Source of the DNA: Paraburkholderia sp. FT54
GTDB taxonomy: Bacteria > Pseudomonadota > Gammaproteobacteria > Burkholderiales > Burkholderiaceae
Direction: 5' to 3'
Length of the DNA: 64,000 nt
Assembly (NCBI RefSeq): GCF_031585635.1
Contig: NZ_CP134196.1
Span: 2,728,001 to 2,792,000, forward strand
The position numbers were made by a program, and so were the translations under genes. Within the stretch, counting starts at the first letter, position 1. Every line of letters begins with the position of its first letter. Shown here in pieces: positions 32,890-44,454 of this stretch. Below the pieces are notes generated by a model, which was not told the origin of the DNA, did no database searches, and saw nothing but the letters and a program-made list of their open reading frames with translations.

Positions 32890-35800
32890 ATGGAATCTCC
32901 AAACGGGTACGCGCCGCGGATTTACTTTTTTCATTCACTTCTGGTTGGGCCACTCGATGCATGGCCTGCGCAGTTCGCGCATGCAGCCGCGCTGGGCTTC
33001 GATCACGCGCTGATCGGCAGCCTCTTCGAGCCTGGACGAGCCGGCCACGGACAAGTGGTCGGCAACCACGCCCGCCTGCATCCGGTCTTCGAGTCCCAGC
33101 AGCCCGCCACCGAGGCGATACGCACGCTCGCGGACGCCGCCGGGCAGAACGGCCTGACCTTGCTAGTCGATCTGGTGATCGACCGGATGGCCGCCGATGG
33201 CGCGCTGTACGCCGAACATGCCGACTGGTTCCAGCCATTCGAATCTGAAGAGGCGCGGCTCGATCCGCGCCATGTGCATCGCGAAGACAACGTCGCGTAT
33301 GCCAACTTCAACGACGCCGGCAGCAGTGCCGCGCTGGTCGGCTGGTGGACACAACAATTGCTGGCGCTTGCCGACGCCGGCGTGGGCGGCTTCCGGTTCG
33401 ACTCGCCGCATCGCGTGCCGGGCGCCGTCTGGCGGCAATTGAGCGATGCGGTGCGCGCGCGGCATCCTCAGGTGCGTTTTCTCGCCGCCACACCCGGCTT
33501 GGCCCGCGACGATCTGCTCGGCCTGCAAGGCGCCGGCTTCGACAGCGTGTTTTCGTCGGTGCGCTGGTGGGACTTTCGCGCAAGCTGGATGGTCGAGGAG
33601 CATGCCGCGCTCGCGCGCATCGGCGCGCCCATCGCGTTTCCCGAAGCGCCTTACGGCACCCGCCTCGCCGCCGAGTTGAGCGATGCGCACGACGCCGCTA
33701 TCGTCGAGCGGGCGTACCGGCGCGCGCTGCTCACGTCGGCTGCCATCGGCACGGGCTGGATGATGCCGATGGGTTTTGAATACGGCATCACCGAGCCGAT
33801 GTTGCAGACGCGCGGCGACGCTTCGCAGTTCGCCCTCGCTGCCCAAGCCAGGCAATTCGATCTCTCGGAACGCATCACGCACGCAAACCAGGTGGCGCGC
33901 AATACGAAGACGCTGCACGCCAACGGTGAATTGCGCCCGCTCAGCGGACCCGGCGCACCCGCGGCGGTATTGCTGCGCGCCGACCAGCCCGACCTGCGCG
34001 ATGCCGACGAAGCGATCCTGATCGCAATCAATCCCGACATCGGCGCGCCGCTACGCGTGGACCCTGCCCGCTTCCTCGCGGGCGTGCCGGGCAACTTCAC
34101 GCGCTTCGTGCCGCTCGATGCGCCCGGCAGCGCCTTGCCGGCCACGCTCACGCCGTTCACTCTCGCGCCCGGCGCGGTCCGCCTGTTCCGCGCGGTCACG
34201 GAGAAGCCGATCCGTCTCGCGCCGCCCATCGACAAAGCGAATAGCAAGCGCAGCGGCCGCAAGAGCGTGATCGAGGCGCTCAGCGCGCCGCGCGTGGCGA
34301 TCGAGAGCGTGACGCCGTCGGTCGATAATGGTCGCTTCGCGGCCAAGCGCAGCGTGGGCGAACGCGCCGAAATCACCGCCGCGATCTTCGCCGAAGGTCA
34401 CGACAAGATCGCCGCCGCCGTGATCTGGCGCGCCGCCGACGAAACCGCATGGCACGAAGTGTTGATGGAACCGGCGCAACCCGCCGGCCTCGATATCTGG
34501 AAAGCGCGCATTCCGCTCGAACGCATGGGCCGTCACGAATTCACCGTGATCGCGTGGCGCGACGACTTCGCTTCGCTGGTCGAACACGTACAGAAAAAAC
34601 TGAAGGCGGGACAAACCGTCGAACTCGAACTCGACGAAGCGTCGCATCTGTTCGCGCTGGTGCTCGCCGAAGTGGAAACCGCCGAAGGCGCGGTCACCGA
34701 ACCGCTCGAACATATCGTCAAGGTCTTCACCAAGGCCGACGCGGAGACGAAGCTCGCGCTGCTGCTCGCGCCGACCACCGCTAAGGCGATGACCGCCGCG
34801 CGCCACCGGCCGTTCCTGAGCCGCGATCCGGTCATCTACAAGATCGACGCCGACCGCACGGCCGCGCGCTTCGCCAGCTGGTACGAGATCTTCCCGCGTT
34901 CGATGAGCGACGACGAATCGCGCCACGGCACCTTCGCCGATGTCACGACGAAACTGCCGCGCATTCGCGACATGGGTTTTGACGTGCTGTATTTCCCGCC
35001 GATTCACCCCATCGGCGTGGCGAATCGCAAGGGCCGCAACAACACGTTGAACGCGCAGCCGGGCGACGTCGGCAGCCCGTATGCGATCGGCGGGGTCGAA
35101 GGCGGCCACACCGCCGTGCATCCGCAACTCGGCACACTCGACGACTTCAAGGCCATGCTCGCCGCCGCGCACGCGCACGGCCTCGAAATCGCGCTCGATT
35201 TCGCGGTGCAGTGTTCGCCGGATCACCCATGGCTCAAGGAGCACCCGACGTGGTTCGCGTGGCGCCCGGACGGCACGCTGCGCTACGCGGAAAATCCGCC
35301 GAAGAAGTATCAGGACATCGTCAATCCCGACTTCTATGCGCACGACGCCAAGCCCGATTTGTGGCTCGCGCTGCGCGACGTCTTCCTGTTCTGGATCGAA
35401 GCGGGCGTGCATATTTTCCGCATCGACAATCCGCACACCAAGCCGCTGCCGTTCTGGGAATGGGTGATTGGCGATATCCGCGCGCGCTATCCCGACACGA
35501 TCTTCCTCGCCGAAGCCTTCACGCGGCCGCGCATGATGAACCGGCTCGGCAAGATCGGTTTCTCACAGTCGTACACATACTTCACGTGGCGGGAATCGAA
35601 GCGCGATTTCATCGAGTACCTGACCGAGCTCACGCAAACTGGAGCGCGTGATTCCTACCGGCCGAACTTCTTCGTCAATACGCCGGACATCAACCCGCGG
35701 CATTTGCAGTCGCAGGGACGCACGGGCTTTCTGATTCGCGCCGCGCTTGCCTCGACGCTGGCCGGTCTGTGGGGCGTGTACAGCGGTTTCGAGCTATGCG

Positions 35801-36330
35801 AAGCCGCCGCGCTGCCGAACAGCGAGGAATATCTCAACTCCGAGAAATACCAGTTGCGCGCGTGGGACTGGAGCCGGCCCGGCAATATCGTCGGCGAGAT
35901 CAGCGCGCTGAACCGGATTCGCCGTGCCAACCCGGCGCTGCAAACGCATCTCGGCCTCACGTTCCTGCCCGCGCACAACGACCATATCCTGTTCTTCGAG
36001 AAAGCAACCGAATCACGCGACAACGTCATTCTTGTCGCGATCAATCTCGACCCGTTCAACGAACAGGGCGCGGATATCGAATTGTCGTGGGAGACTTTCC
36101 AGAAATGGAATCTGCACGATCATGGCCCGCTGGAAGTCACCGACCAGATGACCGGCGCGCGCTTCGAATGGCACGGCCGCTGGCAGCACGTCCAGCTCGG
36201 GTCGGGCCAGCCGTTCTCGATCTGGCGCATCGCGCCGCTCGGCGGCCTGCCCGCCGAACGGCCGGATGAAGCCGACAGCGACTATCACGCAGACGCTGGC
36301 AACCCAACCCCAACGGAAGGTGCGACATGA
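32890..36330 (+). CDS. glgE: GlgE maltosyltransferase with an N-terminal GH13-like module
   Basis: Adds maltosyl units from alpha-maltose 1-phosphate to alpha-1,4-glucan with release of phosphate. The C-terminal about 690 residues (from about 450) are a complete GlgE: nucleophile D846 in FRIDNPH, acid/base E875 in FLAEAFT, transition-state stabiliser D933 in NTPDINP, and the maltose-1-phosphate region PIHPIG and KYQDIVNPDF. The first about 420 residues form another GH13-like barrel: it keeps an aspartate (D171 in GFRFDSPH) but has alanine (A200 in FLAATPG) where the acid/base glutamate belongs, so it is probably not a working glycosidase. Total length 1146 against about 660-700 for ordinary GlgE. 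ATG at 32890, with weak ribosome binding site. First gene of the cluster; overlaps treS by ATGA. Confidence 0.93.
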   Translation: MESPNGYAPRIYFFHSLLVGPLDAWPAQFAHAAALGFDHALIGSLFEPGRAGHGQVVGNHARLHPVFESQQPATEAIRTLADAAGQNGLTLLVDLVIDRMAADGALYAEHADWFQPFESEEARLDPRHVHREDNVAYANFNDAGSSAALVGWWTQQLLALADAGVGGFRFDSPHRVPGAVWRQLSDAVRARHPQVRFLAATPGLARDDLLGLQGAGFDSVFSSVRWWDFRASWMVEEHAALARIGAPIAFPEAPYGTRLAAELSDAHDAAIVERAYRRALLTSAAIGTGWMMPMGFEYGITEPMLQTRGDASQFALAAQARQFDLSERITHANQVARNTKTLHANGELRPLSGPGAPAAVLLRADQPDLRDADEAILIAINPDIGAPLRVDPARFLAGVPGNFTRFVPLDAPGSALPATLTPFTLAPGAVRLFRAVTEKPIRLAPPIDKANSKRSGRKSVIEALSAPRVAIESVTPSVDNGRFAAKRSVGERAEITAAIFAEGHDKIAAAVIWRAADETAWHEVLMEPAQPAGLDIWKARIPLERMGRHEFTVIAWRDDFASLVEHVQKKLKAGQTVELELDEASHLFALVLAEVETAEGAVTEPLEHIVKVFTKADAETKLALLLAPTTAKAMTAARHRPFLSRDPVIYKIDADRTAARFASWYEIFPRSMSDDESRHGTFADVTTKLPRIRDMGFDVLYFPPIHPIGVANRKGRNNTLNAQPGDVGSPYAIGGVEGGHTAVHPQLGTLDDFKAMLAAAHAHGLEIALDFAVQCSPDHPWLKEHPTWFAWRPDGTLRYAENPPKKYQDIVNPDFYAHDAKPDLWLALRDVFLFWIEAGVHIFRIDNPHTKPLPFWEWVIGDIRARYPDTIFLAEAFTRPRMMNRLGKIGFSQSYTYFTWRESKRDFIEYLTELTQTGARDSYRPNFFVNTPDINPRHLQSQGRTGFLIRAALASTLAGLWGVYSGFELCEAAALPNSEEYLNSEKYQLRAWDWSRPGNIVGEISALNRIRRANPALQTHLGLTFLPAHNDHILFFEKATESRDNVILVAINLDPFNEQGADIELSWETFQKWNLHDHGPLEVTDQMTGARFEWHGRWQHVQLGSGQPFSIWRIAPLGGLPAERPDEADSDYHADAGNPTPTEGAT

Positions 36331-39300
36331 AGCGTGACGATCCAGCCCAACCCACGTCGCAGGCCAACATGAACACAGCCACCGGCAGCGCCGCGAAAGC
36401 GCGTGCGCATCGGCGTGGCAGGCCCGCAGCCTTGAGCGACGATCCGCTCTGGTACAAAGACGCGATCATCTATCAGGTGCACATCAAGTCGTTCTTCGAC
36501 GCGAACAACGACGGCGTCGGCGACTTTCCCGGGCTGATCGCGAAGCTCGACTACATCGCCGAACTCGGTGTGAACGCGATCTGGCTGCTGCCGTTCTATC
36601 CGTCGCCGCGGCGCGACGACGGCTACGACATCGCCGATTACCGCAGCGTGCACCCCGACTACGGTCAGATTGCCGACGTGAAGCGCTTCATTCAGGAAGC
36701 GCACGCGCGCGGCATTCGCGTGATTACGGAGCTGGTGATCAACCACACGTCGGATCAGCATCCGTGGTTTCAGCGCGCGCGCCGCGCGAAGCCGGGCTCG
36801 AACCACCGCAACTACTACGTCTGGTCCAACACCGATCAGAAGTACCAGGAAACGCGGATCATCTTCATCGACTCGGAGCCGTCCAACTGGACGCACGATC
36901 CCGTGGCGGGCGCGTATTACTGGCACCGCTTCTACTCGCATCAGCCCGATCTGAATTTCGACAATCCGGCCGTGCTGCGAGAGGTGCTGCAGGTCATGCG
37001 TTTCTGGCTCGATATGGGCATCGATGGGCTGCGGCTCGACGCGGTGCCGTATCTGGTCGAACGCGAGGGCACCAACAACGAGAACCTGCCGGAAACGCAC
37101 GCGGTGCTCAAGAAGATTCGCGCCACCATCGACGCCGAGTATCCGAACCGGATGCTGCTCGCCGAAGCCAACCAGTGGCCGGAAGACGTGAAGGAATATT
37201 TCGGCGATGAAGACGAATGCCACATGGCATTCCACTTCCCGCTGATGCCGCGTATCTACATGTCGATAGCGAGCGAAGATCGCTTCCCGATCACCGACAT
37301 CATGAGGCAAACGCCGGACCTCGCCGAAACGAACCAGTGGGCAATTTTCCTGCGCAATCACGATGAGCTGACGCTCGAGATGGTCACGGATTCCGAGCGC
37401 GACTATCTGTGGAACACCTACGCGAGCGATCGCCGCGCGCGGCTCAATCTCGGCATTCGCCGCCGCCTCGCGCCGCTGATGGAGCGCGACCGCCGCCGTA
37501 TCGAGCTGATCAATTCGCTGCTGCTCTCCATGCCTGGCACGCCCGTGATCTATTACGGCGACGAACTCGGCATGGGCGACAACATCCACCTCGGCGACCG
37601 CGACGGTGTGCGCACGCCGATGCAGTGGTCGTCGGATCGCAACGGCGGTTTCTCGCGCGCCGACCCTGAGCAACTGGTGCTGCCGCCGGTCATGGGCTCG
37701 CTGTACGGCTTCGACGCCGTGAACGTGGAAGCGCAAAGCCGCGACCCGCATTCGCTGCTGAACTGGACCCGGCGCATGCTCGCCACGCGCCGCGCGAAGC
37801 AGACTTTCGGGCGCGGCACGATCCGTTTCCTGAAGCCGGAAAACCGCAAGATCCTTGCGTATCTGCGCGAAATGCCAGGCGAGCCGCCGATTCTGTGCGT
37901 GGCGAATCTGTCGCGCGCTCCGCAAGCGGTGGAGCTCGATCTGTCCGAGTTCAACGGTGCGGTGCCGATCGAAATGACCGCCGATTCCGTGTTCCCGGCC
38001 ATCGGCCAACTGACCTATCTGTTGACGTTCCCGCCGTACGGCTTTCTGTGGTTCCTGCTGTGCGAGGGCGGCCAGCGTCCGACGTGGGCGCAGGCGCATT
38101 CGGAACCGCTGCCGGAATTCGTCACGATCGTGATTCGCGAAGGCCAGGTCGGACCGACCCCGGAGAACGTGCGTCTGCTCGAATCGGAAGTGCTGCCTTC
38201 GTGGCTGAGCCGGCGCCGCTGGTTCGCGTCGAAGGATGAAAAGCTTAACGCGGTGCGGCTCGCGGCGTTGACCACGATTCCGAACGGTGGCTTCGCCTTC
38301 ACCGAAATCGAAGCGGACGTGGGCAATCACACCGAGCGCTACGTGGTGCCGATCGCGATCACGTGGGGCGGCGAAACCACTTTCCCGCTGTTCAAGCAAC
38401 TAGCATTGGCACGCGTGCGACGCGGCCGCAACGTCGGCCATCTGACGGACGCATTCGCCCTGCCGATCTTCGCTCACGGCGTGATGCGCAAGCTGCGCGA
38501 ACGCGCCGTCGTACCGACCGTGCAGAAGAGCGAAATCAAGTTCCTGCCGACCGAGCGTTTCGCCGAACTCGAAGGACTCGGCGAACGGCCGGAGATCCGC
38601 TGGCTCGCGGCCGAGCAAAGCAACAGCTCGTTGATCATCGCCGATGCGGTCGTGCTGAAACTGGTGCGCCGCCTTGTGAGCGGCATCCATCCGGAAGCCG
38701 AGATCAGCCGCTACCTGACGCAACTGGGCTATGCGAACACCGCGCCGCTGTACGGCGAAGTAGTGCGCGTCGATCCTGAAGGCGTGCCGCACACGCTCTG
38801 CATCCTGCAAGGCTATGTCGAGAATCAGGGCGACGCGTGGAACTGGTCGCTCGACTATCTGCGCCGCTCGGTGGACGAACTCGCCATCGCCGTCGATACC
38901 GAAACGCAAACGGCGCCGGACCGTGCCAACGAGGCAATCCTGATGGAAGGCTACAGCACGTTGGCCGGCATCATCGGCAGACGGCTGGGCGAACTGCACG
39001 TGGCGCTCGCCTCGCCGACGGACGATCCGGCGTTCGCGCCGGAACCCGCCAGCGCGGAGCAGGTAAAGGCATGGGTGGACGGCACGCAGGCAATGCTCGC
39101 CAGCGCGCTCGATCTGCTCGCGCCGCGCATCGAGCAGATGAGCGATCCGGAAACGAAGGCGCTGGCGCAAAGCCTGATCGACCGTCGCAAGAAACTGGTG
39201 GCCGCCGTGGACAAGCTGGTTTCCGTCGACACGGGCGCGCTGCGCATTCGCGTTCATGGCGACTTCCATCTCGGCCAGGTGCTGGTCGCGCAGGGCGACG

Positions 39301-39794
39301 CGTATCTGATCGACTTCGAAGGCGAGCCGGCACGGACGCTGGAAGAGCGTCGTCAGAAGTCGAGCCCGCTGCGTGACGTGGCCGGCTTGATGCGCTCGCT
39401 GTCGTATGCGAGCGCGGCCGCGCAGTCCACCACGGAAGCCGCGCCGCAACAGACCGCCGATCGCAAGCGCACGCTGTTCGACCGTTTCCGCGCGTATGCC
39501 ACCGAAACATTCCTCAGCGAGTACCGCGCGGCTGCCGCGCAGGCGTCGACGCCGCTCGTCGCGCCCGAAGCCGAACAGGCCTTGCTGGATCTGTTCCTGA
39601 TCGAAAAAGCCGCCTACGAAATCCGTTACGAAGCGGCCAACCGCCCGACGTGGCTCAGCTTGCCGGTACGCGGCCTCGCCGCGCTCACCAGCCGTTTGCT
39701 CGGCGACACCGGCGCGCAGCAAGGCCACGATTCCTCAACCCAGGCGCCAGGCGCCGCCACACCGCCTAATCCGGCCGAGGGCGACTATGAGTGA
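36327..39794 (+). CDS. treS: Trehalose synthase fused to maltokinase
   Basis: Bifunctional enzyme, 1155 residues, that interconverts trehalose and maltose and phosphorylates maltose to alpha-maltose 1-phosphate, the substrate of GlgE. The TreS barrel (about 38-590) has D238 in [10 protein letters not shown]280 in LLAEANQWP and D346 in LRNHDE. The maltokinase half (about 630-1130) has the phosphotransferase loop HGDFHLGQ with D979 and the metal site DFEGEP with D996. A basic, low-complexity tail of about 35 residues precedes the barrel. The start overlaps the glgE stop by ATGA and has GGAAGG upstream; the 3' end overlaps glgB by eight bases. TreS-maltokinase fusions are known, and here the order follows the pathway. 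Confidence 0.95.
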   Translation: MKRDDPAQPTSQANMNTATGSAAKARAHRRGRPAALSDDPLWYKDAIIYQVHIKSFFDANNDGVGDFPGLIAKLDYIAELGVNAIWLLPFYPSPRRDDGYDIADYRSVHPDYGQIADVKRFIQEAHARGIRVITELVINHTSDQHPWFQRARRAKPGSNHRNYYVWSNTDQKYQETRIIFIDSEPSNWTHDPVAGAYYWHRFYSHQPDLNFDNPAVLREVLQVMRFWLDMGIDGLRLDAVPYLVEREGTNNENLPETHAVLKKIRATIDAEYPNRMLLAEANQWPEDVKEYFGDEDECHMAFHFPLMPRIYMSIASEDRFPITDIMRQTPDLAETNQWAIFLRNHDELTLEMVTDSERDYLWNTYASDRRARLNLGIRRRLAPLMERDRRRIELINSLLLSMPGTPVIYYGDELGMGDNIHLGDRDGVRTPMQWSSDRNGGFSRADPEQLVLPPVMGSLYGFDAVNVEAQSRDPHSLLNWTRRMLATRRAKQTFGRGTIRFLKPENRKILAYLREMPGEPPILCVANLSRAPQAVELDLSEFNGAVPIEMTADSVFPAIGQLTYLLTFPPYGFLWFLLCEGGQRPTWAQAHSEPLPEFVTIVIREGQVGPTPENVRLLESEVLPSWLSRRRWFASKDEKLNAVRLAALTTIPNGGFAFTEIEADVGNHTERYVVPIAITWGGETTFPLFKQLALARVRRGRNVGHLTDAFALPIFAHGVMRKLRERAVVPTVQKSEIKFLPTERFAELEGLGERPEIRWLAAEQSNSSLIIADAVVLKLVRRLVSGIHPEAEISRYLTQLGYANTAPLYGEVVRVDPEGVPHTLCILQGYVENQGDAWNWSLDYLRRSVDELAIAVDTETQTAPDRANEAILMEGYSTLAGIIGRRLGELHVALASPTDDPAFAPEPASAEQVKAWVDGTQAMLASALDLLAPRIEQMSDPETKALAQSLIDRRKKLVAAVDKLVSVDTGALRIRVHGDFHLGQVLVAQGDAYLIDFEGEPARTLEERRQKSSPLRDVAGLMRSLSYASAAAQSTTEAAPQQTADRKRTLFDRFRAYATETFLSEYRAAAAQASTPLVAPEAEQALLDLFLIEKAAYEIRYEAANRPTWLSLPVRGLAALTSRLLGDTGAQQGHDSSTQAPGAATPPNPAEGDYE

Positions 39795-41997
39795 GCATGA
39801 TCCGGCCGTAGGCCTCCAACCGCTCGAGATCGACGCGCTAGTCGAAGCGCGCCACCCCGATCCTTTTTCGCAGCTCGGGCTGCATCAGACGAACGCGGGG
39901 CCCGTGGTGCGCGCGCTGTTGCCGAACGCCACGCACGTCAGCGTGATTGCGCGCGCCGACGGTGCGTTGCTCGGTGAGCTCGAACAATTGCGGCCGGGCC
40001 TCTTTGCCGGCCGCGTCACCACCGCGGCGCCATACCGTTTGCGCATCGACTGGCATGGCGTGGTGCAGGAAATCGAGGACACGTATTCGTTCGGTCCCGT
40101 TCTCGGCGACGAGCCGCTCGGCCGGCTCGCCGGCGGCGATCCGTACGCGGTGCTCGAATGCCTCGGCGCCCACCCGATGGAATTCCACGGCGTGCCGGGA
40201 GTGCGCTTCGCCGTATGGGCGCCGAACGCGCGGCGCGTTTCGGTGGTGGGCGATTTCAATGCGTGGGACGGCCGCCGTCATCCGATGCGGCTGCGGCATC
40301 AGGCCGGCGTGTGGGAATTGTTCGTGCCGCGTGTCGGTCCGGGCACGCGCTACAAATACGAGTTGCTGTCGCTCGACGGCCATCCGCTGCCCCTCAAGGC
40401 CGATCCGTGCGCGATGCAAACGGAGAAGCCGCCGGGCACCGCGTCGATCGTGGCGCACGTCGACGAGATCGAGCAGTTTCCGTGGACCGATCACGAATGG
40501 ATCCAGTCGCGCGCCGGCAAACAGACCCCGCGCTCGCCGATCTCGATCTACGAAGCGCATGCCGAGTCCTGGCTGCGTGTCGCGGAACAGGGTCAGCGCG
40601 GACTCGATTGGGATGAACTCGCGGAACGGATGATTCCGTACGTCAAAAGCATGGGCTTCACGCATGTGGAGTTCATGCCGATTGCCGAGCATCCGTTCGG
40701 TGGATCGTGGGGCTATCAGCCGCTCGGGCAGTTCGCGCCGTCGGCGCGCTTCGGCAAACCCGAACAGTTTGCGCGGTTCGTCGACAAGGCGCACGAAGCC
40801 GGGCTCGGCGTGATTCTCGACTGGGTCCCCGCGCACTTTCCGAACGACGCGCACGGTCTGATCGACTTCGACGGAACGCCGCTCTACGAGCATGCCGACC
40901 CGCGCGAAGGCTATCACCAGGACTGGAACACAATGATCTACAACCTCGGCCGCAACGAGGTGAGCGCGTTCCTGGTCGCCTCGGGGCTGGCGTGGTTGAA
41001 GCGCTACCACGTCGACGGTCTGCGCGTGGACGCGGTCGCCTCGATGCTATACCGCGACTATTCGCGCGCCGCCGACGAGTGGGTGCCGAACATTTACGGC
41101 GGCCGCGAAAACCTCGAATCGATTGCGTTCCTGAAGCGCCTGAATCACGAAGTCGGCTACGTGCCGGGCGTGCCGGGCGCGATCACGATCGCCGAGGAAT
41201 CGACCGCATGGCCGGGCGTGACGGCGCGTGTCGAAGACGGCGGCCTCGGTTTCCAGTTCAAGTGGAACATGGGGTGGATGCACGACACGCTGCACTACAT
41301 GGAAGAAGATCCAGTCTACCGCCAATACCATCACCACATGCTGACGTTCGGGATGGTGTACGCGTACTCGGAGCGCTTCGTGCTGCCGCTCTCGCACGAC
41401 GAAGTGGTGCACGGCAAGGGCTCATTGCTCGGCAAGATGCCCGGCGACAGGTGGCAGAAATTCGCCAATCTGCGTGCTTACTACGGTTTCATGTGGACGC
41501 ATCCGGGCAAGAAGCTGCTGTTCATGGGCGGCGAATTCGGCCAGCTCGCGGAGTTCGATCACGACACGTCGCCGCATTGGCATCTGCTCGACGATCCGAA
41601 TCACCACGGCGTGCAGAAGCTGGTGCGCGACCTGAACCGGCTATACAGCGACGAGCCCGCGCTGTATCTGCTCGATTGCGAGCCGGGCGGCTTCGAATGG
41701 CTGATCGGCGACGACAGCGGCAACAGCGTATTCGCCTATCGCCGCACCGATGGCGCCGGCCGCGAACTCGTCGTAGTCTGCAATATGACGCCGGTGCCGC
41801 GAGTCGGGTATCGGATCGGCATGCCGCGCGGCGGACGCTGGTCGGAAGTGCTCAATACGGACGCCGGCGTGTATGGCGGCTCGAACATGGGCAACGGCGG
41901 GCTGATCCATACCGACTCCCAATCGAGCCATGGCTGGCCGCATTCCGCTTCACTGACGCTGCCGCCGCTTGCAACGATCGTATTGCGCGCGGATTGA
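39787..41997 (+). CDS. glgB: 1,4-alpha-glucan branching enzyme
   Basis: Makes alpha-1,6 branches in glycogen-like glucan. 736 residues, near the E. coli enzyme (728). N-terminal carbohydrate-binding domains (to about residue 240, with the CBM48 stretch [21 protein letters not shown]) precede the GH13 barrel with nucleophile D415 in [10 protein letters not shown], acid/base E470 in IAEEST and D538 in LSHDEVVHG. Starts inside treS (eight-base overlap) after GAGGG. Provides the branched polymer made from maltosyl units by GlgE. Confidence 0.97.
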   Translation: MSEHDPAVGLQPLEIDALVEARHPDPFSQLGLHQTNAGPVVRALLPNATHVSVIARADGALLGELEQLRPGLFAGRVTTAAPYRLRIDWHGVVQEIEDTYSFGPVLGDEPLGRLAGGDPYAVLECLGAHPMEFHGVPGVRFAVWAPNARRVSVVGDFNAWDGRRHPMRLRHQAGVWELFVPRVGPGTRYKYELLSLDGHPLPLKADPCAMQTEKPPGTASIVAHVDEIEQFPWTDHEWIQSRAGKQTPRSPISIYEAHAESWLRVAEQGQRGLDWDELAERMIPYVKSMGFTHVEFMPIAEHPFGGSWGYQPLGQFAPSARFGKPEQFARFVDKAHEAGLGVILDWVPAHFPNDAHGLIDFDGTPLYEHADPREGYHQDWNTMIYNLGRNEVSAFLVASGLAWLKRYHVDGLRVDAVASMLYRDYSRAADEWVPNIYGGRENLESIAFLKRLNHEVGYVPGVPGAITIAEESTAWPGVTARVEDGGLGFQFKWNMGWMHDTLHYMEEDPVYRQYHHHMLTFGMVYAYSERFVLPLSHDEVVHGKGSLLGKMPGDRWQKFANLRAYYGFMWTHPGKKLLFMGGEFGQLAEFDHDTSPHWHLLDDPNHHGVQKLVRDLNRLYSDEPALYLLDCEPGGFEWLIGDDSGNSVFAYRRTDGAGRELVVVCNMTPVPRVGYRIGMPRGGRWSEVLNTDAGVYGGSNMGNGGLIHTDSQSSHGWPHSASLTLPPLATIVLRAD

Positions 41998-42013
41998 AGG
42001 ATGTGCTGTGAAG

Positions 42014-42052
42014 CGAGCGCGCGGCGTGCGAAATTTTCGCGCCGCGCGCTCG
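42014..42052 (+). promoter_or_regulatory. Large intercistronic hairpin between glgB and glgX
   Basis: Arms of 13 bases, CGAGCGCGCGGCG and CGCCGCGCGCTCG (42014-42026 and 42040-42052), with further pairing GCGAAA/TTTCGC inside, giving a nearly continuous stem of about 19 bp. No T-run follows, so it looks like a transcript-stability or partial-attenuation element more than a terminator. Confidence 0.6.
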
Positions 42053-42104
42053 TTGCATGAAGACCCACGATAGCGTTCAGAAATCAGAACAAGGAAGGGG
42101 AATC

Positions 42105-44324
42105 ATGTCGCATGCAATGCCCGACCGGCTTCTGCCCGGTTCGCCCTATCCGCTCGGCGCCAGCTGGGATGGCCTCGGCGTCAACTTCGCGGTGTTCTCG
42201 GCGAACGCGCAAAAAATCGAGCTTTGCCTGTTCGATCCCACCGGCCGCAAGGAAATGCGCCGTTTCACGCTACCCGAATGCACCGACGAAGTCTGGCACG
42301 GCTACCTGCCCAACGCGCATCCGGGCACCGCTTATGGATTTCGCGCACATGGTCCGTATCAGCCGCAGCATGGGCATCGCTTCAATCCGCACAAGCTGCT
42401 GCTCGATCCATACGCGCGCAAACTGGTCGGACAGTTTCGCTGGTCCGACGCGCTGTTCGGTTATCGCGTGCATTCGAATCGCGCGGACCTTTCCATCGAC
42501 CGGCGCGATTCGGCGCCGGCCATGCCCAAGTGCGTGGTGATCGACGAGGCGTTCGACTGGTCGCACGATAAGCGCCCGAACGTGCCGTGGGGCGAAACCA
42601 TTGTCTACGAGACGCATGTGCGCGGCGCCTCGATGCTGCGCGCCGATTTGCGTCAGCACGAACGCGGCACGTTCGCGGCGCTCGCTTCGCCGGAGTTCAT
42701 CGAGCATCTGCTGAAACTCGGCGTGACCGCAGTGGAATTACTGCCCGTGCATGCCTTTCTCAACGATCGCTTTCTGGTGGAGCGCGGGCTGCGCAACTAC
42801 TGGGGTTACAACACGGCGGCCTTTTTCGCACCGGAGCCGTCGTATCTCAGCACGCACCGGCTCGACGAAATGCGCATCGCCGTGCGTCAGTTGCACGCGG
42901 CCGGCATCGAAGTCATTCTCGACGTGGTCTACAACCACACCTGCGAAGGCAACGAGATGGGGCCGACGGTGTCGTGGCGCGGCCTCGACAACGCCAGCTA
43001 TTACCGCTTGATCCCCGGCGACGAACGTCACCATATCAACGACACCGGCTGCGGCAACACCGTGAATCTGCCGCATCCGCGCGTGCTGCAAATGGTGATG
43101 GACTCGCTGCGCTATTGGTCGACGGCGTTCAATATCGACGGCTTCCGTTTCGATCTCGGCGTCACGCTCGGCCGCGAGCAGCACGGTTTCGATCCCGGCT
43201 CCGGCTTCTTCGACGCGTTGCGCCAGGACCCGATCCTGTCGCAACGCAAGCTGATTTCCGAGCCGTGGGATATCGGTCCTGGCGGTTATCAGCTAGGCAA
43301 TCATCCGCCGGGCTTCAGCGAATGGAACGACCGTTTCCGCGACACCGTGCGACGCTTCTGGCGCGGCGACGCCGGCCTGCGGCCCGACCTTGCCGCGCGG
43401 TTGACCGGCTCGGCGGATCTCTTCAACCGGCGAGCGAGGAAACCGTGGGCATCGGTCAATTTTGTCACGTCGCACGACGGTTTTACGTTAGCCGATGTCA
43501 CCGCCTACGAGCAGAAGCACAACGAAGCCAATCGCGAAGACAACAACGACGGCCATAACGAAAACTGCAGCCGCAATTGGGGTGTGGAAGGCGCGAGCGA
43601 CGACCCCGCGATTCTCGCCACGCGCAAACGCGTGGCGCGCTCGCTGATCGCCACGCTGCTGATGGCGCTCGGCACGCCGATGGTGCTGGCCGGCGACGAA
43701 TCGCTGCGCACGCAGAACGGCAACAACAACGCGTACTGCCAGGACAACGAAATGTCATGGCTCGACTGGGAACGCGCGGAATCGCCGGACGGCCAGCAGA
43801 TGACCGCTTTCGTCGCGCATGTGATCGCGCTGCGCAAGCAACATCCGCTGCTGCGCGAAACGCGCTTTCTGGTCGGCGACCGCGAAGTGTTGCCCGGCCT
43901 GTTCGATGTCGGCTGGTTCGACGAACACGGCGATCCGCTCACTATCGAAGCCTGGCAAGACCCCGAAGGCCGCGCATTCACGCTGCGCCGCGCGGGTCCA
44001 GGCTTAAACGGCGAAACAGAAGTATTGTTGATGATGCTCAATGCCAACGAGGAAATACTGCGTTTTACACCGCCCGCACCGCACCTGGAATGGCATGTGC
44101 TGTTAGACACTGCTGAGCCGGAGAGCGCGCTGCATCGGCTGGCGGTTCCCGAGGTCGAAGTAGCCGCGCATAGCCTGGTGATGCTGGCCGCGCAACCGGT
44201 AGGCGAAGCGGACTGGCAGGCCGGCTGGAAGGCCGGCGCGCAGCATGGGCCGCGGCTGCTGACTGCGCTTCCGCCCGATCCGGGTGCGCATCCGCCCAGT
44301 AGCGATACGTCGCCGACCACTTAG
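42105..44324 (+). CDS. glgX: Glycogen debranching enzyme, GlgX type
   Basis: Isoamylase-like hydrolase of alpha-1,6 branches, 739 residues. CBM48-type N-terminus (PGSPYPLGASWDGLGVNFAV), then the barrel with D350 in GFRFDLGVTLG, E386 in LISEPWD and D458 in VTSHDGFTL. The ATG at 42105 has AAGGAAGGGG just upstream; the frame opens 16 codons earlier without a ribosome binding site. Separated from glgB by 107 bases containing a strong hairpin. Supplies linear chains for TreY. Confidence 0.95.
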   Translation: MSHAMPDRLLPGSPYPLGASWDGLGVNFAVFSANAQKIELCLFDPTGRKEMRRFTLPECTDEVWHGYLPNAHPGTAYGFRAHGPYQPQHGHRFNPHKLLLDPYARKLVGQFRWSDALFGYRVHSNRADLSIDRRDSAPAMPKCVVIDEAFDWSHDKRPNVPWGETIVYETHVRGASMLRADLRQHERGTFAALASPEFIEHLLKLGVTAVELLPVHAFLNDRFLVERGLRNYWGYNTAAFFAPEPSYLSTHRLDEMRIAVRQLHAAGIEVILDVVYNHTCEGNEMGPTVSWRGLDNASYYRLIPGDERHHINDTGCGNTVNLPHPRVLQMVMDSLRYWSTAFNIDGFRFDLGVTLGREQHGFDPGSGFFDALRQDPILSQRKLISEPWDIGPGGYQLGNHPPGFSEWNDRFRDTVRRFWRGDAGLRPDLAARLTGSADLFNRRARKPWASVNFVTSHDGFTLADVTAYEQKHNEANREDNNDGHNENCSRNWGVEGASDDPAILATRKRVARSLIATLLMALGTPMVLAGDESLRTQNGNNNAYCQDNEMSWLDWERAESPDGQQMTAFVAHVIALRKQHPLLRETRFLVGDREVLPGLFDVGWFDEHGDPLTIEAWQDPEGRAFTLRRAGPGLNGETEVLLMMLNANEEILRFTPPAPHLEWHVLLDTAEPESALHRLAVPEVEVAAHSLVMLAAQPVGEADWQAGWKAGAQHGPRLLTALPPDPGAHPPSSDTSPTT

Positions 44325-44454
44325 GCCGCGGCGACGCCGCCACCAGGCAGCCTGCAGGCGGCCGCTTCATGGTGCGGCGTTGTGCGTCAGGTGACACTGG
44401 CGCCAGAGACGCGTAATGCGCGGCTCCGGAAGCAAAACTGAATGGTGACGAATT

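Noticed and set aside
34051..38399. Long minus-strand frames (461 and 704 codons) under glgE and treS
   Set aside because: They are reverse-complement shadows of the GH13 genes, with no recognisable domains or ribosome binding sites.
40707..42011. A 434-codon plus-strand frame inside glgB
   Set aside because: Shifted frame of glgB with Arg/Ala-rich composition; glgB itself has all catalytic motifs.
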